From contig NZ_BSTT01000002.1 of NCBI RefSeq assembly GCF_030269685.1, positions 248,001 through 312,000 on the forward strand: a stretch of DNA of 64,000 bases, given 5' to 3'. The stretch comes from Actinomycetospora sp. NBRC 106378 (GTDB lineage Bacteria > Actinomycetota > Actinomycetes > Mycobacteriales > Pseudonocardiaceae). Positions within the stretch are counted from its first letter, which is position 1; each line of letters begins with the position of its first letter. The notes under the pieces were generated by a model. It made no database searches, was not told the origin of the DNA, and saw only the letters and a program-made list of their open reading frames with translations. The position numbers were made by a program, and so were the translations under genes. Positions 49,390-59,108 of the stretch are shown here, one piece after another.

Positions 49390-50502
49390 ATGAAGATCGC
49401 GTGGCTCACGGACGCGCAGGCGCCCTACCGCGAACCGCTGTTCTGCGAGCTCGCGGACCGCTGTGAGTTCCGCGTCCACTTCCTGTTCGCCGAGGAACCC
49501 GAGCGCCACTTCCGCTTCCGGCCGCACCCCGGGTACCGCTCGGGGGTGCTCGCGTCGGTGCCGATCCCGCTGCCGCGCCCGGTCGCGCAGCGGCTCGACT
49601 CGTACCAGGCCGCGCTGCGGCCCGGCGTGACGCGGCGGGTGCTCGACGCCGCCGACGTCGTGGTGATCCCGACGTGGGCGCAGGTGGCGAGCGCCTGGAC
49701 GATGCTGCGGGCGCACCGCCGCGGCGTGCCCTACGTGATCTTCTCGGAGTCGACCCTGGACTCCCGGCAGTTCGACCGCGGCCCGGTCGCGTGGCTGCGC
49801 CGGCGGCTGTTCACCCGCGCGGGCGCCGTCGTGGTCCCGGGCCCCTCCGCCCGCGACGCCGCGCTGCACACCGGCGTGGCGCGCGACCGCATCGTCGAGT
49901 CGGTCAACTCGATCGACCTCGAGGCGTTCGGCTCCCGGCCGCGGGACCTGCGTCGTCAGGCGGGGGAGACGACCGGGCCCGACGCCACGGCGCACCGCTT
50001 CGCCGTGGTCGGCCAGCTCATCCCGCGCAAGAACGTCCACACCCTGCTGGACGCCTTCTCCCGGCTCGACGGCGCGCCCACGCTCGACGTCGCCGGAGAC
50101 GGCGTCGAGCGCGCGGCCCTGGAGGACCAGGCGCGGGCGCTCGGGGTGCTCGACCGGGTGCGCTTCCTCGGGTTCCTCGACGAGCCCGGCGTGGTCGAGG
50201 TGCTCGCCCGGGCGCAGACGCTCGTGCTGCCCTCCACCGAGGAGGTCTACGGCTTCACCGCGCTCGAGGCCCAGGTCGCCGGGCTGCAGGTGGTCGTGTC
50301 GGCCCGCGCGGGCATCGCGGAGAACCTCGCGGGCGTCGCGGGTGCCTGGGTGGTGGAGCCCGACGCCGAGCACCTGCTCGGTGGCCTGGAGGAGGCCCGA
50401 CGGGCGTGGACCGGGTGGACCGAGGAGGTCCCGGCGGACGCGGCCTCGCCGAAGCGCAGCGCGGACGACGTGCTCGCCGCCGCGCAACGCGCCCTGCGCT
50501 GA
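49390..50502 (+). CDS. Glycosyltransferase family 4 protein
   Basis: 370 aa from ATG 49390 (MKIAWLTDAQAPYREPLFCE); GTG 49351 is an alternative. GT-B fold: VVVIPTWAQVASAWTMLRAH, KNVHTLLDAFSRLDGAPTLD preceded by VVGQLIPR, the donor-site motif LVLPSTEEVYGFTALEAQVA (E-x7-E). Divergent from the previous glycosyltransferase, with which it shares a 129-bp promoter region. Sugar specificity not predictable. Confidence 0.83.
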   Translation: MKIAWLTDAQAPYREPLFCELADRCEFRVHFLFAEEPERHFRFRPHPGYRSGVLASVPIPLPRPVAQRLDSYQAALRPGVTRRVLDAADVVVIPTWAQVASAWTMLRAHRRGVPYVIFSESTLDSRQFDRGPVAWLRRRLFTRAGAVVVPGPSARDAALHTGVARDRIVESVNSIDLEAFGSRPRDLRRQAGETTGPDATAHRFAVVGQLIPRKNVHTLLDAFSRLDGAPTLDVAGDGVERAALEDQARALGVLDRVRFLGFLDEPGVVEVLARAQTLVLPSTEEVYGFTALEAQVAGLQVVVSARAGIAENLAGVAGAWVVEPDAEHLLGGLEEARRAWTGWTEEVPADAASPKRSADDVLAAAQRALR

Positions 50503-50528
50503 CCTCCCGGCCGCCCTCGTCCCCGATC

Positions 50529-51815
50529 TCACACGGTCGAGTTCGACCCCACCGCGACCCGGGTCACGTCGTCGAGGAGCAGGGCGTCGTCCAGGGACGG
50601 CCCGGACACGCGGTTGCCGGTGATCGACCCGCCGTCGACGCCGTGGAAGGCGACCGCCTGCACGTCGTCCGAGCAGCGGAACACGTTGCCGGTGACGGTC
50701 ACGGCCGTCGGCGGCACCACGGGACGACCGCCGGCGGTGCTCCCACGTCCGCCCGCGAGGGCGTTGACCACGGCGATGTCGGAGGTGTTCGGGGTCGCGT
50801 CGAAGTCGTTCCCGCGCACCACCACCCGCGTGCAGCCCTGGATGATCTGCACGAAGGCGAACTCGGAGAGCCCGCAGGCGGTCATCCGGTTGCCGGTGAC
50901 GACGACGTCGGAGGACCAGTCCTCGACGTGCACGGCCTCCATCCGGTAGTTCGTCATCGTGCACCGGCTGACCGTGACGTCGGCGCAGTAGGCGACGCCG
51001 ACCGCGAAGCCGGGGGAGTCGTTGTCGCGGAACGTGCAGTCCTGCACCCGCACCCCGCGGAACGAGCCGCCCGGGCTGTTGAACTCCAGGTCGGTGTTGG
51101 CGTCGAACGCGAATGTGCAGCCCGTGACGTCGACGCCCGTGGTCACCGCGGACGAGTCGTTGGCCTGGTAGAGCCCGTAGGTGAGGCGGTGGAACAGCGA
51201 GTCGCGCAGCACCAGGGCGGTCGAGGTGTCCCCGTCGACGCCGAGCTGCACGCCGTGGCAGAACGACTCCCACACGTCCACCGCCCCGGAGAACACCAGC
51301 CGGGACAGCGTCAGCCGGTCGAACCGACCCACGCGGAGCAGCACCGTCTCGACGTCGCCCGCGCGGGCCAGCTCGAGGCCGTCGAGCGCGCAGTCGGCGC
51401 CCGCCACGTCGATCGCCGCGGTCGCCCGCGGGGTCATGCGCAGCACCGACCGGCCGGGCTCCCCGGCGAACAGCACCCCGGCGGGCAGCGTCAGGGGCTG
51501 CGGGAGGACCAGGTGGTAGGTCCCGGCGGGGACGAACACGGTGTCGCCGGCGGCCGCGCCCGCGAGGGCCCGCGCGAACGCGGCCGCGTCGTCGGTGACG
51601 CCGTCCCCGGTCGCCCCCGCGGCACGCACGTCGTGCACGGTCCCGCGCTGCAGCGGGGGACCGGACGGGCGGGGCAGGTCGGCGTCGGCCGCGGGTGGGC
51701 CGGCCGGCCGGGAGCCGACGAGCGAGGCGCAGGCGGCGGTACCGACGACGGCCGCGCCCGCCGCCGCCGTCGTCGCCAGCACCCGTCGTCGGGACAGCGC
51801 CGCGGGAGGACTCAC
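50529..51815 (-). CDS. Exported right-handed beta-helix protein
   Basis: 428 aa, GTG 51815 overlapping the upstream sugar transferase stop. Tat-type signal with SRRRVLATTAAAGAAVVGTA, then pectate-lyase-like parallel beta-helix: VHDVRAAGATGDGVTDDAAA FARAL start motif in two parts, TVFVPAGTYHL, and many repeats such as TGVDVTGCTF, RGVRVQDCTFRDN, DVVVTGNRM, RVVVRGNDF, AVTVTGNVF. Family members cleave or bind polysaccharides (lyases, epimerases). In this locus it probably trims or modifies the exported polymer (inference). Confidence 0.8.
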   Translation of the reverse strand: MSPPAALSRRRVLATTAAAGAAVVGTAACASLVGSRPAGPPAADADLPRPSGPPLQRGTVHDVRAAGATGDGVTDDAAAFARALAGAAAGDTVFVPAGTYHLVLPQPLTLPAGVLFAGEPGRSVLRMTPRATAAIDVAGADCALDGLELARAGDVETVLLRVGRFDRLTLSRLVFSGAVDVWESFCHGVQLGVDGDTSTALVLRDSLFHRLTYGLYQANDSSAVTTGVDVTGCTFAFDANTDLEFNSPGGSFRGVRVQDCTFRDNDSPGFAVGVAYCADVTVSRCTMTNYRMEAVHVEDWSSDVVVTGNRMTACGLSEFAFVQIIQGCTRVVVRGNDFDATPNTSDIAVVNALAGGRGSTAGGRPVVPPTAVTVTGNVFRCSDDVQAVAFHGVDGGSITGNRVSGPSLDDALLLDDVTRVAVGSNSTV

Positions 51816-53305
51816 CGCCCCTTGGCGAACAGCACCTCGGAGACGGTCCGCAGCAGCACCTTCGCGTCGAGCCACAGTGACCAGTTCTCGATGTAGTAGT
51901 TGTCGAAGCGCGCCCGGTCGGAGATCGGGGTGTCGCCGCGCAGACCCGAGACCTGCGCGAGACCCGTCAGCCCGGCGGGCACCCGGTGGCGCTGACCGTA
52001 GCGCGGGTGCTCGGCGGAGAACCGTTCCACGAAGTGCGGACGCTCCGGGCGCGGCCCGACGATCGTCATCTCGCCCCGCAGGATGTTGACCAGTTGGGGG
52101 AGCTCGTCGAGCGAGGTCGCCCGCAGGACGCGCCCGACGGGACCGACGCGGTCGTCGTGGGCGATCGACCACTGGGTGTCGCCCTCGGCGGAGGTCGCGG
52201 GCCGCATCGACCGGAACTTGAGGCACTCGAAGCGCCGCCCGTCCCGCCCGACGCGTACCTGCCGGAACAGGATCCCCGGCCCGCCCTCGAGCCGGACCGC
52301 GAGGGCGCAGGCCAGGAGCACGGGGGAGAGGACGAGCAGGGCGAGGCTCGACGCGATGACGTCGGTGGCGCGCTTGAGCGCCCGTGCCGGCCCGTCGAGG
52401 GCGGGGGTGCGGATGCGCATCACGGGCAGCGACCCGATGTGGTCGCTGTTCCCGGTGGCGGTGGCGAACGCGTGCAGCCGGGGGACCACGAGCAGGTCGC
52501 ACCGGTGGGTGGCGGGGGTCCGCACGCGCTCGAGCAGGTCCTCCTCGCGGAAGACGCCGTCCCCGACCAGCAGCACGTCGACGCCGTGCGCGGCGACCAG
52601 GGCGTCGAGGTCGTCCAGGGTGCCCAGCCACGGGACCTGCGCCGAGGCCGGGCCCGGTGCGGTGTCGACGTACCCGGCGACGGCGAGGCCGTAGCGGGCG
52701 TAGCGGTCGAGCAGCGTGGCGACCTCACCGGTCAGCTCGCCGCCCCCCACCAGCAGCGTGCGGTGGGCGACGATCCGCCGCCGTCGGGCCGTGAGCACCA
52801 CGGCGGTCGACACCGCACGCCCGGCCACGACCAGCCCCACCGACGCGAGGGAGCTGAGGACGAACTCCGTGACCCCGACGTTGTCGTGCCGGACGGCGAA
52901 GACGGCGGCGACGAGTGCGATGGCGACCAGCAGCCGGCCGAGCAGGCCGGGCAGCTCGTCCAGCACCGACAGGTGCAGCCGCGCCCGGTAGCGCCCGCCG
53001 CCGCACACGAGGGCGACGGTGATCACCGAGAGGGCCGCGAAGGCCTTCCAGTAGTGGGCGTTCCAGGCCATCGGCAGCGCGGTCAGCACCGCGTCGAGGG
53101 GCAGGACGAGCATCCAGGCCTGCACCGATCCGGACCGGTGGACGCCGAGCAGGGGGCGGACCCGGGGCGCTTCGAGCGGGCGCTCCGGCCCGGCGGCCCG
53201 CGGGCCGGGCAGGTCACGCAGCACGACGTCCCGCGAGGTGCTGCTCACGTTGCTCCGTCCGGGTGTGGACCGGAGCAACCTGACGGGCCCCCGGACACCG
53301 GCCAT
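51812..53305 (-). CDS. Polyprenyl-phosphate sugar-1-phosphate transferase (WcaJ/WbaP type)
   Basis: 497 aa from ATG 53305 (GGGAGGCACGG upstream). N-terminal membrane region with about four helices (DAVLTALPMAWN, LSVITVALVCGG, LLVAIALVAAVF, LASVGLVVAGRA), a central CoA-binding-like domain (HRTLLVGGGELTGEVATLLD). The C-terminal catalytic domain has ALKRATDVIASSLALLVLSP, KFRSMRPATS, LDELPQLVNILRGEMTIVGPRPERP and the final GLTGLAQVSGLRG...YYIENWSLWLDAK. Starts the repeat unit by placing a sugar-1-phosphate on undecaprenyl phosphate. The 19-bp palindrome lies in its divergent promoter. Confidence 0.92.
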   Translation of the reverse strand: MAGVRGPVRLLRSTPGRSNVSSTSRDVVLRDLPGPRAAGPERPLEAPRVRPLLGVHRSGSVQAWMLVLPLDAVLTALPMAWNAHYWKAFAALSVITVALVCGGGRYRARLHLSVLDELPGLLGRLLVAIALVAAVFAVRHDNVGVTEFVLSSLASVGLVVAGRAVSTAVVLTARRRRIVAHRTLLVGGGELTGEVATLLDRYARYGLAVAGYVDTAPGPASAQVPWLGTLDDLDALVAAHGVDVLLVGDGVFREEDLLERVRTPATHRCDLLVVPRLHAFATATGNSDHIGSLPVMRIRTPALDGPARALKRATDVIASSLALLVLSPVLLACALAVRLEGGPGILFRQVRVGRDGRRFECLKFRSMRPATSAEGDTQWSIAHDDRVGPVGRVLRATSLDELPQLVNILRGEMTIVGPRPERPHFVERFSAEHPRYGQRHRVPAGLTGLAQVSGLRGDTPISDRARFDNYYIENWSLWLDAKVLLRTVSEVLFAKGR

Positions 53306-53382
53306 GCGCACCGTGCCTCCCCTGCACTGATCACTCACGGCAACTGGCAGCCCCGATCGTGCTCGATTCAATCGACACAGAC

Positions 53383-53401
53383 CCTGGGAACAGTTCCCAG
53401 G
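53383..53401. promoter_or_regulatory. Palindromic operator-like site, copy 1
   Basis: CCTGGGAACAGTTCCCAGG: arms CCTGGGA/TCCCAGG around ACAGT, extended by CAGAC/GTCTG with a one-base bulge (53,378-53,405). It lies 78 bp upstream of the sugar transferase start and 171 bp upstream of the LuxR gene. Same arms at 59,109. Confidence 0.65.
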
Positions 53402-53571
53402 TCTGCGCCGTCCAGCTCACTCGACTGAGAGGACACTCCTGCGCTGTTCGTCCGTTAGAGTGATGCACGGCTACGCGGTGCGGTCGCTGGATCTTCCTTT
53501 CCCGGTCTGATCCAATCGGAGCATCGTTCGATCGGGTGGACGGCAGTACACACAGTGCTGGGAGGGTCCGG

Positions 53572-56541
53572 GTGTCGACGACGGCGGGCGGGTACGCGGC
53601 GTCACCACCCCGGACCGCGGACCGCGCCCCGGTCGGACGAGGGGCGGAGATCGCCCGGCTGCACGAGGTCCTCGACCGGGTGCGCCGCGGGCGCGGGGCG
53701 CGGATCCTGCTGACCGGGGAGTCCGGGGTCGGGACGACGACGCTCGCGGACGCGTTCTGCGACCAGGTCGCCTCGGGGCCCGACGGGGCGGTGGTGGTCC
53801 GGGTCGTCGCCCCCGAGCCCGTCGGCGCCCCCGTCGCCCACGCCACCGCCGAGCTCCTCGCGCGGGCCCTCGACGACGTGGCCGCGCCCGAGCGGCCCAC
53901 CTCCGCGCGCTCCGCGCTGGCCCTGCACGACACCCTCGCCGTCGTCCGCGTCGCCCTGGGACCCCGGCGCCCGCTGGTCCTCGCCCTGCACGACCTGCAC
54001 CTCGTCGACCCCGCCTCGGCGACCGTCCTGGCCGACCTGCTCCGCCGGCTCCACGGGGGCGGCCTGCTGGTCCTCGCCTCCGCGACCGACCCGTCGCGGC
54101 TCGCGGTGCGGGGTCGCGCCTGGTGGCCGCGGTTGTTCGCCGACGGCGGACCCGGGACCGGACCGGACGGCACCGCGCTCGCGGGCGTGCCCACCGAGGT
54201 GCGCACCGTCGTCGTCGGGGGGCTGGACACGGCCTCGGTCGCCGCCTTCGTCGCGACCCGCCGTCCCGCGGCGCCCACGCCCGGCCCGGCCGTCGCCGCC
54301 CAGCTCGCGGCGGCCACCGGCGGGCACCCGGTCCACCTCGCGCTGCTGCTGCGCACGCTGCCCGACGACGTGCTCTCCGGCGCCGACCGGTTCACCGGCC
54401 GGCGGAGCCTCGCCGCCCACGTCGGCGACGCGGTCGCGGCGCTGGCCCCCGCCACCCGCGGCCTGGTGACCGCGCTCGCCGTGCTCGGCGGGCCGGCCCC
54501 GGTGGCACTGCTCGAGCAGGTGGCGGCGGTCGCCCCGGGCAGCACCCCGCCGGCCGCGGCGGCCGAGGCGGCGGTCGCGGGCCTCGTCACCGTGGACGCG
54601 CGGGGGCCGCGGGTGGAGCTGCGCTTCACCCACCGGCTCGTGCGCGACGCCGTGTACCGGGGGCTGTCCCCGGAGACGGCCGCCGCCCTGCACTGCACCG
54701 CGGCCGCCGCCACCGGCGGGCGGACCGGGTTCGCGCACGCGGTGGCCAGCGCCGCGGGCTCGCCGGCCCCCGAGATCGCCGACGCCCTGGTGACGGCGGC
54801 GCGCGCTGAGAGCGACCACGACGAGGCCGCCACCCTCCTGCTCTGGGCCTCCGAGCTCGCCCCCTCGGGGGTGGAACGCGAGGGGCTCCTGCTCGACGCG
54901 GCCGTCCACCTCACCCTCGCCGGCAGCATCGCCCGGCTCCGGGGGATCGAGTCGGCGCTGCGCGACGCCCGGGCCTGCGGCGCGCGCGACCTCGTGCTCG
55001 GCACCCTCGCCTTCGAGAGCGGCGACCCCGACGCGCACCTCCCGCTCGCGGCCGCGGTCGCCGACGGGGAGGCGGCCGCGGAGGTGCGCGCCCTCGCGGC
55101 CCTGAAGCTCGGGGCGCACCACGTGCTGCACGGCCGGGGCGCCCGCGCGCTCGAGGTGGCGGCACAGGTCGACGACCTGACCGACGATCCCGGCCTGCGG
55201 GAGGGCGCCCGCACCCTCGAGGTCGTCGGCAGCGCCCTGCGCTGGGGCCCGGACACCGCGCTGGACGTGCTCGGCGACCGCCTCGACGGCGTCTACGGCC
55301 CCGACCTGCTCGTGATCTGCGGACGGCTGCACCTCGCGGCCGGCGACCCGGTGGCCGCGTACACCCGGCTGCACCAGGGCCTGGACCGCATCCGGGCCGG
55401 CTCCGGCACCACCATGGGCCGGCTCGTCCACCTCTTCCTCGCCGAGGCCGCGTTCCGCACGGGCCGGTGGGACGAAGCGGAGGCCGAGGCGCGGGTCGGC
55501 GCCACCGCGGCCCGGGAGGCGGGCAGCGCGTGGATCGCCCCGGTCTCGCGGGGCATGTGGTCGATGGTCCGGGCGGCCCGGGGTGGGCTCGGGGACGCCG
55601 AGGCCGACCTGGACGCGCTCCGCCGCGACCTCCACCGGACGCCGAACGCCCTCGGGGCCTTCACCCGCGATCTCTGCGAGGCCTTCGTCGCCCAGGTCCG
55701 TGGGGACGCCGACCGGGCCTACCGGGTGCTGAGCGACCTCGCCGACGGTCCCGTGCCCGCCCTGGAGGCAGCACCCCTGGCCCTGTGGCGGGTCCTGCTC
55801 GCCGAGGCCGCGATCGACGCGGACCGGCTCGCGACGGCGGGCGCGGTGCTGCAGGGCTTCCCCGCGGCCGGGACCCCGCTGTGGTTCCAGCTCTCCCGGC
55901 ACCGGCTGCTCGGGCGACTCGCCGAGCGCAGCGGCAACGTCGCGGCCGCGCGCTCGAGCTTCCGGGACGGTCTCGAGCTCGCCGCGGCCCGCGAGGCGGA
56001 GGCCGCCGAGTGCCCGATCGAGGTCGCGGCCCTGCACGCGGCGGCCGGGCGGCTCGCCCGGCGGCAGGGCTGGGCGAACGCGGCCGAGGACCTCGTCGCC
56101 GCCCGGCGCGCCTTCGCCGCGCTCGGGGGGTCCCCCTGGGTCACGCGGGTCGACGCCGAGATCGACCTCGGCGTCCCGGGCGTGACCTCGTCGGCGCCTC
56201 CTGCCCCGACCGTGCCCGAGCCCACCCCGTCGGGCCCGCAGACACCGACCGGGCCGATCGGGCCGATCGGGACCGGCGTGGCGACCCGGACCCCGCCGGA
56301 CACGCTGCCGGCCGCGTCGGCGACGGCACCGACCGCGGAGGCGCTGGACGCCGCGTCCGCGGCGTCGCTCACGCCCCGCGAGCGCGAGGTCGTCCGGCTC
56401 GTGGCGCAGGGACTGACGAGCCGCGAGGTGGCGGCCGCCCTGTACGTCACGCCGAAGGCGATCAGCTACCACCTGGGCAACGTCTTCGCGAAGCTCGGCG
56501 TGACCTCCCGGCGGCAACTGTGGGGACGCACCTTCGACTAA
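53572..56541 (+). CDS. Large LuxR family (LAL-type) transcriptional regulator
   Basis: 989 aa from GTG 53572, preceded by GGGAGGG; GTG 53536 is in frame but lacks a site. N-terminal AAA module: LLTGESGVGTTTLADAF at the Walker A position (the Lys is Thr), VLALHDLHLVDPAS at Walker B. The middle 550 residues are TPR-like helices. After a Pro/Thr linker comes the C-terminal HTH LTPREREVVRLVAQGLTSRE and VAAALYVTPKAISYHLGNVF (complete LuxR HTH). Because of its position inside the locus and the palindrome in its promoter, it is a candidate regulator of the polysaccharide genes (inference). Confidence 0.87.
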   Translation: MSTTAGGYAASPPRTADRAPVGRGAEIARLHEVLDRVRRGRGARILLTGESGVGTTTLADAFCDQVASGPDGAVVVRVVAPEPVGAPVAHATAELLARALDDVAAPERPTSARSALALHDTLAVVRVALGPRRPLVLALHDLHLVDPASATVLADLLRRLHGGGLLVLASATDPSRLAVRGRAWWPRLFADGGPGTGPDGTALAGVPTEVRTVVVGGLDTASVAAFVATRRPAAPTPGPAVAAQLAAATGGHPVHLALLLRTLPDDVLSGADRFTGRRSLAAHVGDAVAALAPATRGLVTALAVLGGPAPVALLEQVAAVAPGSTPPAAAAEAAVAGLVTVDARGPRVELRFTHRLVRDAVYRGLSPETAAALHCTAAAATGGRTGFAHAVASAAGSPAPEIADALVTAARAESDHDEAATLLLWASELAPSGVEREGLLLDAAVHLTLAGSIARLRGIESALRDARACGARDLVLGTLAFESGDPDAHLPLAAAVADGEAAAEVRALAALKLGAHHVLHGRGARALEVAAQVDDLTDDPGLREGARTLEVVGSALRWGPDTALDVLGDRLDGVYGPDLLVICGRLHLAAGDPVAAYTRLHQGLDRIRAGSGTTMGRLVHLFLAEAAFRTGRWDEAEAEARVGATAAREAGSAWIAPVSRGMWSMVRAARGGLGDAEADLDALRRDLHRTPNALGAFTRDLCEAFVAQVRGDADRAYRVLSDLADGPVPALEAAPLALWRVLLAEAAIDADRLATAGAVLQGFPAAGTPLWFQLSRHRLLGRLAERSGNVAAARSSFRDGLELAAAREAEAAECPIEVAALHAAAGRLARRQGWANAAEDLVAARRAFAALGGSPWVTRVDAEIDLGVPGVTSSAPPAPTVPEPTPSGPQTPTGPIGPIGTGVATRTPPDTLPAASATAPTAEALDAASAASLTPREREVVRLVAQGLTSREVAAALYVTPKAISYHLGNVFAKLGVTSRRQLWGRTFD

Positions 56542-56581
56542 GGCCGTATGGGTGTCGCCCGACCGGGGTAAGGAGATCGTC

Positions 56582-58096
56582 ATGGCAGAGCGTTCCCGAC
56601 GGCGGCTGTGGTGGCTCGTGGGCGGCGCGGCGGCGCTGGTGGTCGCCGTCGGAGCGGTCGGGGTCGTCGGCGTGCGGGAGGCCACGGCCGACCCCGGCAC
56701 CGGCATGCTGCGCCTCGCGCACCTGTCCCCGAACACCCCCGCGGTGGACATGTACGCGACCGGACCGGATCTCCCGCTGACCAAGGTCGCGGCCGGCGTC
56801 GCCTACCGCGCCGTGAGCCCGTACCTCACCGAGCCCGCGGGCACCTACCGCATCCAGGGGCGCCCGGCCGGCGCCCCCGAGAGCGCACCGCCGCTGTTCG
56901 ACGTGGCCGTCGACGTCCCGGCGGGGTCGGCGCAGACCGCGACGTTCGTCGACATCGGTCCGAACGGCGCCACCCAGGCCCAGGTGCTCGACGACGAGAC
57001 CGCCCCGGCGGCCACCGGGACCGGCGCCCTCCGGATCGTGCAGGCCGCCGCCGAGGTCGGCCCCGTCGACGTCACGGGCACCGACCCGACCGGGGACAGC
57101 CCGCCGGTGCCGCTGGCGCGCACCCTGTTCTACGGCTCCGCCACCCCCTACGCGACGGTCCCGGCGAAGCCGTGGGAGCTGCGGGTCACCAGCCGTAGCG
57201 GGAAGTCCTCGTCGGTCGAGGTCCCCGTGACCAGCACCTCCGTGGCCACCCTCGTCGTCACGCGCGGTGCCGACGGCGGGCTCGCCACCCAGCTCGTCGC
57301 CGACGCCGCCTCGGCCGCACCCACCCCCGCCCCGGCGCCGGGCGCCCCCGCCCCCACGCCCAGCACGGCGCCGCGGACCGCCGAGTCGTCGGTGCCGCCG
57401 GTCGCCCCCGGGACGCAGGCCCCGCCCCAGCCCTCCACCGCGGAGACCACCACGTCGGCGCCGCCGGCCCCGAAGGCCCCCACCCCGCCCGCGGGCGGGA
57501 TCGGCGCCGGCCTCGGCGGCCTGAGCCACGCGGGGCTGGCCAGCGGCGGGATCTGGGACACGATCTCCGGCTGGTTCTCCGACGACCCCACCGACGGCGT
57601 GCCGGACGCGGTGAAGATGCCGCTGGCCATCGCGACCGCCCCGCCGCCCGGCGGGCCGCACCCGACGTCGTTGTCGATCCCGGCCATCAACCTCGACGTG
57701 GACGACCCGGTCGACCTGCGTGTCGACTACCGCGGCGCGCTGCAGGTCCCCACCGACTTCTCGAAGGTCGGCTGGTTCAGCTCCTCGGCCGTGCCCGGCG
57801 ACCCGGGCTCGTCGGTGATGGTCGGGCACGTCGACACCCGCCGCGGGCCCGCCGTGTTCGGTGCGCTGGACGACCTCAAGCCCGGCGACCTCATCGAGGT
57901 GGGGCGCTCCGACGGCGGCACCGCGCGCTTCGGGGTCGACTCGGTGGAGACGTTCGCGAAGGACGGGCTGCCGACCGAGCGCGTGTACGGGCCGACCACC
58001 ACGCCCACCCTGCGGCTGATGACCTGCGGCGGGCCCTTCGACGACGCGACGCTGAACTACCGCGACAACATCGTCGTCTTCGCGACCCCGCGCTGA
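56582..58096 (+). CDS. Class F sortase with N-terminal DUF4397 domain
   Basis: 504 aa from ATG 56582 (AAGGAGATCGTC upstream). Membrane anchor about 9-32 (LWWLVGGAAALVVAVGAVGV). DUF4397-like beta domain (about 40-220): MLRLAHLSPNTPAVDMYATG, YLTEPAGTYRIQ. A Pro/Ala/Thr linker covers about 225-330. Class F sortase domain: SIPAINLDVDD, VMVGHVDTRRGPAVFGALDDL (catalytic His), LRLMTCGGPFD (catalytic Cys) and YRDNIVVFA (catalytic Arg). Transpeptidase at the outer face; its substrate is not evident in the window. Follows the LuxR gene by 40 bp. Confidence 0.87.
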   Translation: MAERSRRRLWWLVGGAAALVVAVGAVGVVGVREATADPGTGMLRLAHLSPNTPAVDMYATGPDLPLTKVAAGVAYRAVSPYLTEPAGTYRIQGRPAGAPESAPPLFDVAVDVPAGSAQTATFVDIGPNGATQAQVLDDETAPAATGTGALRIVQAAAEVGPVDVTGTDPTGDSPPVPLARTLFYGSATPYATVPAKPWELRVTSRSGKSSSVEVPVTSTSVATLVVTRGADGGLATQLVADAASAAPTPAPAPGAPAPTPSTAPRTAESSVPPVAPGTQAPPQPSTAETTTSAPPAPKAPTPPAGGIGAGLGGLSHAGLASGGIWDTISGWFSDDPTDGVPDAVKMPLAIATAPPPGGPHPTSLSIPAINLDVDDPVDLRVDYRGALQVPTDFSKVGWFSSSAVPGDPGSSVMVGHVDTRRGPAVFGALDDLKPGDLIEVGRSDGGTARFGVDSVETFAKDGLPTERVYGPTTTPTLRLMTCGGPFDDATLNYRDNIVVFATPR

Positions 58097-59013
58097 CCCG
58101 GCTGCCGACCCAGCGCCACCGAGGCGACCCGGTGGCGCCGGGACGCGGGGTCGGTCGACGCGGCGGCGATGAGCCGGGACCGCAGCCAGGTCACCGGTTC
58201 GCGCACCAGACCCGCCGCGACGTCACGGCGGCGCACCACCCCGCGGTGCTCGCGCCGCAGGGCCCGCAGGAAGGCGTGCTGCGTGGCCGTGTTGGCCCGA
58301 CGGTGCGAGGAGGTCAGCGAACCGGTGGCCAGGCGGAACCCCGACAGGCTCTCGGGCATCCCGTAGAAGCCGCCCTGCGTGACCAGACGCGCGGCGAGCC
58401 CGACGTCGAGCACGTAGGTCTCGGCGGGGAACCCGCCGCAGGCGTCGTAGGCGTCGCGGCGGAAGAGCATGTTCCCCGGGGCGCCGATCGGGTTGCCGCG
58501 GTGGCGCACGATCCGGCGCAGCACGGTGGTGGCGTCGCGCGGGCCGATGAGGTCCGGCGAGCCGAGCGCCCGGCCCGTCACGATGACCCGGTCGTCGTCG
58601 TCGACGAGGTCGTGCCGGCAGGACACCAGGGCGAGCGCCGGGTCGGCGTCCATGAGGGCGACCTGCTCGGCGAGCAGCGTCGGGGCGAGCAGGTCGTCGG
58701 CCATGAGGACCTTGACCAGCGGGGCCCGGGCCAGCCGGACGGCGCGGTCGAAGTTCTCCGGCGCGGGCACGGTCGCGATGTTGCGCTCCAGGCGCACCCG
58801 GGGGTCGCGGAAGGAACGGACGACGTCGGCCGAGGCGTCGGTGCAGGCGTTGTCCAGCACGACGAGCTCGAAGTCGGCGAACGTCTGGTCCAGCACGCTC
58901 GCGACGGTGCGGCCGATGTAGCGCTCCTTCTGGTAGAGCGGCACCACGACCGACACGCGGGGTGTGTCACCCACCGTCATCCGCAGCGGCGCATTCGTTC
59001 GTTCGGGGGACAC
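58057..59013 (-). CDS. Glycosyltransferase family 2 protein
   Basis: 318 aa from GTG 59013 (GGAGGATGACGAC upstream). GT-A fold: RVSVVVPLYQKERYIGRTVA, SVLDQTFADFELVVLDNACT, DDLLAPTLLAEQVALMDADP with the metal-binding DD, and GAPGNMLFRRDAYDACGGF. Transfers a sugar to the lipid-linked intermediate. Its last 40 bp overlap the convergent sortase gene. Shares a 183-bp divergent promoter, with the second palindrome copy, with the next glycosyltransferase. Confidence 0.87.
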   Translation of the reverse strand: MSPERTNAPLRMTVGDTPRVSVVVPLYQKERYIGRTVASVLDQTFADFELVVLDNACTDASADVVRSFRDPRVRLERNIATVPAPENFDRAVRLARAPLVKVLMADDLLAPTLLAEQVALMDADPALALVSCRHDLVDDDDRVIVTGRALGSPDLIGPRDATTVLRRIVRHRGNPIGAPGNMLFRRDAYDACGGFPAETYVLDVGLAARLVTQGGFYGMPESLSGFRLATGSLTSSHRRANTATQHAFLRALRREHRGVVRRRDVAAGLVREPVTWLRSRLIAAASTDPASRRHRVASVALGRQPGQRGVAKTTMLSR

Positions 59014-59108
59014 GTCGTCATCCTCCGTGTCGCGAGTTGCGGGCGTCAACGGGCGAATCGGACACAGCTGCGCCGTTCGGCGGCCTCGTGTGGTCCACCC
59101 GGCTAAAA

